Shown here piece by piece: positions 57,560 through 64,000 of a stretch of DNA of 64,000 nt. The stretch is taken from positions 5,808,709-5,872,708 of the forward strand of contig CM057003.1 of assembly GCA_029891345.1 (NCBI GenBank), written 5' to 3'. Made by a program: the position numbers and the translations under genes. The stretch's first letter is position 1, and each line of letters opens with the position of its first letter. Below the pieces are notes generated by a model. It saw nothing but the letters and a program-made list of their open reading frames with translations. It did not search any database and was not told the origin of the DNA. This DNA is from Dryococelus australis (lineage: Eukaryota; Arthropoda; Insecta; Phasmatodea; Phasmatidae).

Positions 57560-57655
57560 CAGGATTCCCACGTGCGGATCGAACCCGGGATTTGAACCCG
57601 TTTTGCCTTGGTGGGAGGCGAGTGGTCTGACTTCAACACTAACGGGATCACCCTT
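57560..57655 (-). mobile_element. tRNA-derived SINE family 1, inverted head fragment
   Basis: The reverse complement reads the family head ('cactcgcctcccaccaaggc', 'gggttcaaatcccgggttcg'). It faces the preceding copy, forming an imperfect inverted pair. Confidence 0.65.
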
Positions 57656-57849
57656 GAAGAAACTTTAATGGATATGCTTTCGTTGATCCACTATAATCTA
57701 AATTGATCTTACCTGAACACCATTGTAATGAAATCGGTGGACTGTACATCGCGTTAGTCAAGACATGGCACTGTAGTTGGGGTTCAGTCAATTCGCCAAG
57801 TCATTGGCTGACAGTCAGCCCATGATGAAACATGTCAGCACTTCAAGCA

Positions 57850-58190
57850 TGTCCATTGTAAATTAAACCAATTGGACAATGCCAAAAACAGTAGAGATTG
57901 TGTTCCTGTAGCGGATCAAATTGACGACTCACTTCTGACGATGCGTCTGCCGCTAAATATTCACACAACTCAAAGTGTTAACACTTTGCACACTATGCTC
58001 GAGTGTAGCTCGAGCAAAGCTAATCTGAAAATGTCTTTGTTGTTCAGAACAAAACTCGTATGGATGCGCAGTCTTTGTTCGGCTAGTGTTTATCATGATT
58101 TCACAAGAACATCACAGCTCAGTAACAATAATATTTCTGACGATAGAATTATTTTTTTTTGTACCCACTCAAAGGGGCTTGATTGATTGT
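57850..58190 (+). repeat. Dispersed repeat K, copy 1
   Basis: 'gttcctgtagcgg', 'actcacttctga', 'cctcaaagtgt'-like and 'tgtgtt' blocks in this segment recur in the same order in 58340-58740. Internal 'gctcgagtgtagctcgagc' is a short palindrome. Element type unknown. Confidence 0.45.
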
Positions 58191-58199
58191 AGATCTTTT

Positions 58200-58740
58200 A
58201 TACGATAAACGACATTTGATTGGGTCAGTATAAGCTTTGCTGTCTATTGGTTGAATACCGGCCTATAATGAACGCCATAAAGTACAGGCAGTGTCCGGTG
58301 TGGTATGGACCAATAGGACGGTGGTTGAGTTCTAACACAGACACCAACAGAACCGGTGTTCTTGCAGTAGCGGATATAGTTAGGGCTAGGAAAATTTCGC
58401 GAGTTCAGTGACCTGTAGGCTATTCTCCACAGTACTATGTACACTCGAGTCTTAGCTGTGCGTTCATTGGCTATTGCCCCCGAGAGCAGCCAGTGTTACT
58501 CCACACCTGGCAGTATGGCACTCGATGCTTGTTCCTTTACAAGTTTCTAATGAGCTGTGATCCAATCGCCAAGGTGACTTCTGTGTACACGTGTTGGACG
58601 TCTATCTTGTCCTGAAATGGATTCGTGAAACTTTCCTATCCCTAGATATAGGTAACTCACTTCTGATCTGTCTTAAGTGTCAGTAAATGTGTGCAGACCT
58701 CAAAGTGTCGACGCTTACATTCACTGTGTTCTCTATCTGG
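58200..58740 (+). repeat. Dispersed repeat K, copy 2, interrupted by family D
   Basis: It carries 'ttcttgcagtagcggatata' left of, and 'gtaactcacttctgatctg' right of, a nested hAT-like element. Copy 1 shows the uninterrupted order. Confidence 0.45.
58381..58644 (+). mobile_element. hAT-like MITE family D with 8-bp target duplication
   Basis: 264 bp with ends tagggctaggaaaatttcgc and 'aaactttcctatcccta'. The flanks gatatagt (58373-58380) and gatatagg (58645-58652) match at 7 of 8 positions. The terminal 'tagggnnagg' and 8-bp duplication are typical of hAT. Confidence 0.78.
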
Positions 58741-58799
58741 GACGTTGCAACATGGAGTGTCTTTGATACTCTGCACTGCACGCACCAAGAAAACGCCAC

Positions 58800-59060
58800 C
58801 CAGTTAAAAAATTCCTTCGCGTTCCCGAGGTATCAAACTTGGTTGAGACAATATTCCCGCAAACTCATAATCAGCTGTACCAACATAGCAAAGCCCCTAT
58901 ACATGAGAGAGTGTCATACTTTTCAAGTGTCCCCACAGCCAATAGTCGACTGGATTAAGATCAGGAGACCGCGCAGGCCAATGCGCTGGACCGCGAAGTC
59001 CGATCCAAACTGCATGTCACCACAATCTGAAACGTCTGTAATTCAGTAACGATTTTTTTC
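58800..59060 (-). pseudogene. Mariner/Tc1-type transposase C-terminal fragment
   Basis: The minus strand reads 'HWPARSPDLNPVDYWLWGHL' near 58985-58925, the unmistakable catalytic-domain end motif, followed by 'KSMTLSHV' and a stop. The 'GTADYEFAGILSQP' remnant lies in the same phase. No other part of the gene is recognisable and no terminal repeats were found. Confidence 0.72.
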
Positions 59061-59121
59061 GGCCGTATGTCCATATTTTTGCTTGGTTTTATCCTAGAAA
59101 TCACCTCCCGAAATTTGCTGT

Positions 59122-59360
59122 AGGCTGTTCGCAGTAAAGTGGGCACTTTTGAGGCTCCAATGTTACTTTTTCCTTTCAGCCATTATTTTTGTTTCTTTAA
59201 CTACCTTTTAAAACAAGTATTGCTATGTAAGTAATAACCACAGTTTGTATATACCACCACATTCGGAAGTTAACATCTAAGGCTAAAATAAAATAAATTT
59301 ATTTACTATTATTCCAAATGAGAGATCTTTCAAAAGGGCTCACTTTACCTTGAATAGCCT
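59122..59360 (-). mobile_element. MITE family B, complete copy, inverted
   Basis: Termini 'aggctgttcgcagtaaagtg' and 'ggctcactttaccttgaata'+'gcct'. The interior is the reverse complement of 19855-20087. 239 bp. Confidence 0.8.
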
Positions 59361-60035
59361 ATGAAATAGTTTAAGGCGATTTCACACTTTAGAAAATTTA
59401 TTTAACTAAAAAGTCACTTAATTTGCCATTCAGTGAATTGTATTCACTAAGCTTTCAAGTCTCCCCATCAAAATTTATCACAAACTTTTTAAGTAGAACA
59501 GTATAAAAAATACCAAAAGTAAACTTCTAGAAATATCTACGACTCATGCACGACAAGGAAATAATTGGTTAAATCCCAACCAATTTTCTTCATTTTGCTG
59601 TCCATTTTTTTTTGTTTTTAATAAATATGCGCTCTTATTTTGTAAAAAAAAAAATTACACATGCGCACACTTTTTTTACTATTATGAGGTTACTTCCATT
59701 AGATGTTGTCAGAAAATCTGTGATAAAGTGATTGAAATTTTAGTTTCAAGAAAATGTGGAACATGTTCAAAACCAAAATATTGAAGGAAAGCGAGACATT
59801 CATGAAATTGGAATATAAATGACCGTGATTATGACGTTTTTATGACGTGATATAGCATTCAGTTAATTGAATTAGATAAAGAGTGAGGGTAATTCGAAGG
59901 AAAAAATTGATAGTAAGAAAGGGCCTTCAGATACGCTATTTGTATTATAGTGCACATTGACTTGCGCACTCGCAGTTAGTTTGGCATCAAGGAAATTAAT
60001 ATAGTGGGACGAATCGGCGTTGTATTGCGAGCTAG
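59361..60035. other. AT-rich DNA without recognised features
   Basis: An A-run at 59644 and T-runs only. No motif of other elements except a few cactgaa/ttcactaa words near 59390-59460. Confidence 0.35.
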
Positions 60036-60437
60036 AGGCTGTTCACGATAATGTGAGCACTTTTGAAATCAACGTTAGGAAAATGTTACTGCCCCTGTCT
60101 GCGTATATTTCAACGGTCGCACTGACTGCCATGCGCCCAGTTAGTTGGTAATGAAACAGAGAAAGTAGTGTGTTTTTTCTTAACGTTGAATTAAAATACC
60201 AGATGATTATCTGTGAATACTTAAATTATATATTTTGGTTTCTGTTTTTTAAATACATATAAGTGTAAGAATTAGCGAGTTTATAAAATATGTAATTCTC
60301 TAATAATTACTCAGTTTCACTTGACCGACGCATGAATAAAGTGAAGAGGCCCATGACATATAGTGGAAGGTTACATGTGCAAGCAAGTAGATCTTAAGCA
60401 GGGCTTTCAGAAGTGCCCAATGTACTGCGAATAGCCT
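60036..60437 (+). mobile_element. MITE family A, diverged copy
   Basis: Left end aggctgttcacgataatgtg; the right end 'gtgcccaatgtactgcgaat'+'agcct' is worn. 402 bp. Confidence 0.75.
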
Positions 60438-60489
60438 TTAATATCCAGTGAGGTTAGTGTTTGTTGTTTTATTAACATTTTGTTTAGAA

Positions 60490-60667
60490 TTTGCATATAA
60501 ATAACACATGCACGTGTTTATCAATTTCAGTGCCTCACTTGAACGGCGCGTGAATAAAGTGTTCAGGCCTATGTTAAATTAAAAAATGTTGGACGGATAC
60601 AATACAGCCAGAGAAGTAAATTCTAATCAGGGCTTTCAAAATTGTACAGACTAACGCGAATAGTCTG
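60490..60667 (+). mobile_element. MITE family A, 3' fragment
   Basis: 'cctcacttgaacggcgcgtg', 'aataaagtgttcaggcc' and 'cagggctttcaaaattg' match the right half of family A at lower identity. It directly follows the copy ending at 60437. Confidence 0.55.
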
Positions 60668-60886
60668 TACCTGCACCCCACTGCGCTACGGTACATGTTT
60701 AAAGGTTGGTATTGTTGTTGTTTTCGCTTGTAAACAAGTGAATATTGTAGTTATCATGTTCTTGTAACATACTCTTGCGAATACTTGACAAAAATAGTAC
60801 ATGTAGTGACTTACTACCCTGTGTGCAAGGGGAATCGTAAATTTGAATTTTCCGTGTTGCCGAAACTCGTGAATTCACAGTTTGCG

Positions 60887-61110
60887 GGGCCACGGTGGCT
60901 GAGCGGTTATACTGCTCACCTCCCACCAAGGCGAACCGGGTTCAGTCCCCGGTCGGTTCGCTCCGGATTTTCGCAAGTGGGAATCGTGCTGGTCGGCGGG
61001 TTTTCTCGGGGATCTCCCGTTTCCCCCGCACTTTCATTCCGGCGCTGCTCCATACTCACTTTACTTCACTTTTATCGGCTCAAGAGCTCAATGTTAAGAG
61101 CCACCTAAAG
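60887..61110 (+). mobile_element. tRNA-derived SINE family 1, copy 5
   Basis: A box 'ggtggctgagcggttatact', B box 'gggttcagtccccggtcgg', body 'ctccggattttcgcaagtgg', 'gtcggcgggttttctcgggg' and 'gagccacctaaagc'. Confidence 0.82.
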
Positions 61111-62200
61111 CTTTTAATTTTTGTCTTGAAGCAGGATTGGGATATGAGTTATAAAATGCACAGTTCGCCAGTCTTATTACTGTACTATCATGTCGTAATA
61201 CATGATAGAGGTTAGATTAGGTTATTTTGATTTTAATAATTAAAAACACAAACAAGATGTAATTTTTTACACCTATATAAGTTCATTGCCCTTTCGAGTT
61301 ATATATGCTGATGCTTTCTCAGGCTTATCTAGCCGAGTTGACAACTAGGTATTATTTTGACATTTCTAGGTTAAAACAGGGTGCAGTCTTATACATGATG
61401 ACCTTGAAATGTCAAGTAATATGTGTCTGCTCAATAAGATAAGCCTTTGAGATTAGTAGCAGCAGGAGTATAGAGAAAATTAATGTACATAAGTTGCCTA
61501 CTCATCATGAATGAAATAATTTAAAAATGATTTTGCCTGTACCAAAAGTGAGTTAAGCACAAAGTCATAAAATATGAAATATCTGAGAAAACGTAGGCTA
61601 CGTTTCAGAGCATAATGGGCGAAATGTATCCTCTTACGAAACAAAGAGGGGTATGTATGAAGATATATTTAGTTTATAATAAAAATAGAATAAAATGTAT
61701 TAATAAACAGACATACTTGTGAAATAATGAAATGATGTTAGAGCTAATGTTGGAAATATGGAGAGGTGCCGTGTTTTGCATGTACGGAAGCTCATTACAG
61801 AGCATGTTTCCATATATGAACGGTATATTTCCGTAATAATTTCCAAGAATGTGCAACATTCTTAACAGTATGCAAACATTTCGCTATTGATTTACATATC
61901 GTGTTAATATTACATTGTCATCTCATTTTTGTCCGTCGTAAGCGACAAGAAACTTCCAAATATTCCAGGGGCCTACAGAAAGATATATACTGATTTATTC
62001 GGAAGTGATCATTTGCATTACCTTTTGCCTCATGTTGGATTCATTGCTGGTTACTGGGAAAAAAATATCTGGCACTGCTGAGAGAGTTTTGTTTAGTATT
62101 GCGATGTGTGATAAATGCATGCATCTTTCATAGGTTGGTTCAATATGCACAAAATGTGATGTAGTAGCGAAGGTGAACTCTCTGTAAGTCGAAGGATATC
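61111..62200. other. AT-rich DNA without recognised features
   Basis: No repeat of this window, no coding motif and no RNA gene recognised. Confidence 0.35.
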
Positions 62201-62353
62201 TCGTTACGCGCCGTCACCCGAAGATAACTCCAATCGGCGCGCGCACCTCCAGACAAAGTGATCCTTCTCCGGAGAGGGCGTGATGGATTCGCGCCATCAG
62301 TCTTTACGGCTGGGAGGGGGGAGGAGGAGCTGTCGACGGAGGTGAGGCAACAG

Positions 62354-62504
62354 GTCCTGGCGCGAGATGACGACGGTGACATATCGGAGCAAGCGGCTGT
62401 CGTGTCGATACCGCTGCGTCCTTCAAACCGAGTTCGCCGTCCCCCAAGAGGAGGAGAGAGGCTGCTGCTACATCCGCGACATCGATCACACAGGCTCCTG
62501 GCAG
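62354..62504 (+). CDS. Possible coding exon in a GC-rich island, unidentified
   Basis: The 151-nt block between 'gcaacag' (AG at 62352-62353) and CAG|GTGCCT (GT at 62505) is open and reads 'TYRSKRLSCRYRCVLQTEF', then 'EEERGCCYIRDIDHTGSWQ', with phase 0 at the end. The composition is strikingly different from the neighbourhood. The acceptor lacks a pyrimidine tract, the donor is only fair, and two other frames are open as well. It may equally be non-coding CpG-rich DNA. Confidence 0.33.
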
Positions 62505-62874
62505 GTGCCTACCGCCAAACCCTCGCCACTACAGACTAACCACCTCTCACCCATCTTCCTTCGGGAAACGCTGAGACGCGAAAAATGGCTCCCAGGCTCG
62601 ATGCAATCGACGGTAGACGTCTCGAAAGGCATGGCACAGAATAGATAAGAACACAGAGGCAAAATGACACGATGGTGATCTTGACGTGGGCGAACTCATT
62701 CTATAATTGGCTGCGCGAGCCTCTCGGAACGGACTACCTCGTTCTGCAGAATGTTTCCTACTGGCTGCGGGCTGCCCGCTGGAGTGTAGATTGTCAGGCC
62801 AATAAGACGCAAGGTCTCAATGTCCAGATCCACACCCAGCCAATCAGAGAATGAGTTCACTCGCATTTAAGTAA

Positions 62875-63295
62875 AGGCTGTTCACGATAAAGTGAGCACT
62901 TTTGAAAATAACCTCACACAAAAAATTAACTGCCCCTGCCTGCATATATTTTGACGGGCGCACTGAGTGGCATGCGTCCAGTAAAGTTGGTAACGATGGA
63001 TGGAAAGTAGTTTCATGTCTTAACGTCGAATAAAAAGTGTTAAGTAACCATTTACGATAACCTCTATTATTTATTTCGCTTTCGGTTTTATATAGTGCAT
63101 CGAAGTGTAAAAGTAACCAGATTTGTAAAAGTTTACTTTTCTAATAATTTCACAGTTTCACTTGACCGACCCATTAATAAAATGATGAGGCCCATCGCAA
63201 TGTTAATTTTATATAAGGCGGGGGAATACACAACGTGCGTACAAGTAGATCTTAACCAGGGTTTTCAAAAGTGCTCATTTTACAGGGAATAACCT
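62875..63295 (+). mobile_element. MITE family A, complete copy
   Basis: Termini aggctgttcacgataaagtg and 'gtgctcattttacagggaat'+'aacct'. 421 bp, the best full-length plus-strand copy in the window. Confidence 0.86.
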
Positions 63296-63592
63296 ATAAC
63301 CGCCTCGTCAATTCGTCTCTGTGGAATTGTCTACTCTGTGACGTCAGTTTTCACACGAAGGTTAGGATTTTTAGGCAATATTTACAAGGAGCTTGTTAGA
63401 TTAAACTAGTCTCAAAGATGGTGGACAGAAGGGGAATTCGGAACGCATGATGATAACAAAAAGTTGTAATGGCTATCTCTGCACATCGAACGAAAGCTAA
63501 ACCGAGGGTGCCAAATTAAATTGTTTGGGACGGCTTAGCTTCGCTGCGACGGGGGCGTGTTTGACGAGCTCCACGCCTCACGTCCGCTGGGC

Positions 63593-63666
63593 GGGCCTGC
63601 TGGTCTGCAAGTATGGGCGCCGCGGGGCTGGGCCTGCTGGTCTGCAAGTATGGGCGCCGCGGGGCC
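63593..63666. repeat. Exact 37-bp tandem duplication in GC-rich DNA
   Basis: Unit gggcctgctggtctgcaagt...cgcggggct occurs twice head to tail. It lies in a GC-rich block (63530-63780) whose open frames end 'RALFQDFWISTE'. I cannot support a gene here. Confidence 0.9.
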
Positions 63667-63779
63667 GCTGCCGCCCACTAAATCTAAGACTGCTTTCCAA
63701 TCCCTCGTACGTCACCTTGCCCACGTGACGCCAGTCAGCCAGTCGCGCACCACCAGGGCGCTCTTCCAGGACTTCTGGA

Positions 63780-64000
63780 TATCGACGGAGTGAAGATCAT
63801 TTTGTAATGTTCTAGATGATTTCAAATAAAATATAAAAGCAGGTGTCTCGCCCAGATTCTGGGAGACAGCACAGGGTTTTCACTTGGGCAGGAACTGCTG
63901 TCCGTTAACATTTTAAAAGGGTGGTGGGGGACCCTTGTTTCCTTTTTAGTTAAGTATACTGTAATGTAATCTGCATATAGCTGGCAAGAGATGTAATTTT
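63780..64000. other. Sequence with polyadenylation-type signal, unassigned
   Basis: 'caaataaaatataaaagcag' follows the GC-rich block and could be a 3'-end signal. No gene could be tied to it. Confidence 0.25.

Overview
This is AT-rich, intron-and-repeat type eukaryotic DNA with no operons and no long host reading frames. I read it as a non-coding part (intergenic or intronic) of a large, transposon-packed insect genome. The reasons are mariner/Tc1-type transposase relics, hAT-like MITEs, two tRNA-derived SINE families and a Maverick/Polinton element of arthropod type. One SINE resembles, from memory and unverified, a SINE of locusts and other polyneopteran insects, so a polyneopteran is my best guess. 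Only three or four short stretches look like host exons: a signal-peptide first exon near 1.4 kb, an internal exon at 55.1 kb, and weaker candidates at 45.0 and 62.4 kb. I could not assign any of them to a gene family.

Layout. 0-10 kb: mostly unique-looking AT-rich DNA with a truncated MITE, the signal-peptide exon and a Tc1/mariner relic. 10.5-25 kb: dense MITEs sharing a common terminus, a mariner deletion derivative, a solo LTR with target duplication, four tandem repeats (52, 66, 47 and 20 bp units) and a decayed 1.5 kb mariner. 25-28.6 kb: an element with many aatcagt/actgatt motifs, then featureless DNA. 28.6-30.5 kb: a SINE, then the left arm of an older element.

30.5-40.1 kb is the centrepiece: a 9.6 kb Maverick/Polinton (adintovirus-like endogenous element) with about 300-bp terminal inverted repeats. 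It holds decayed genes for zinc-ribbon/SAP proteins, the front part of a polymerase ORF, a retroviral-type integrase, a fibre-like protein, an adenovirus-type cysteine protease, a small hydrophobic virion-type protein, a parvovirus-like phospholipase A2 protein, a minor-capsid-like protein with an in-frame triplication, a double-jelly-roll major-capsid-like gene and a possible packaging ATPase stub. All are broken by stops and frameshifts. The integrase has lost one catalytic Asp and the phospholipase its catalytic Asp, while the protease His and Cys are still readable. Capsid, protease, integrase and polymerase genes are those of a self-synthesising transposon/virus; this copy is dead.

40.1-64 kb: the right arm of the interrupted element, an unassigned GT-rich tract, SINEs, an inverted copy of a 0.6 kb repeat seen at 18 kb, a 30-bp minisatellite, repeated nesting of MITE families into each other, a palindromic MITE, the candidate exons and a final MITE. 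Nesting order, target duplications and microsatellite borders give a relative insertion history.
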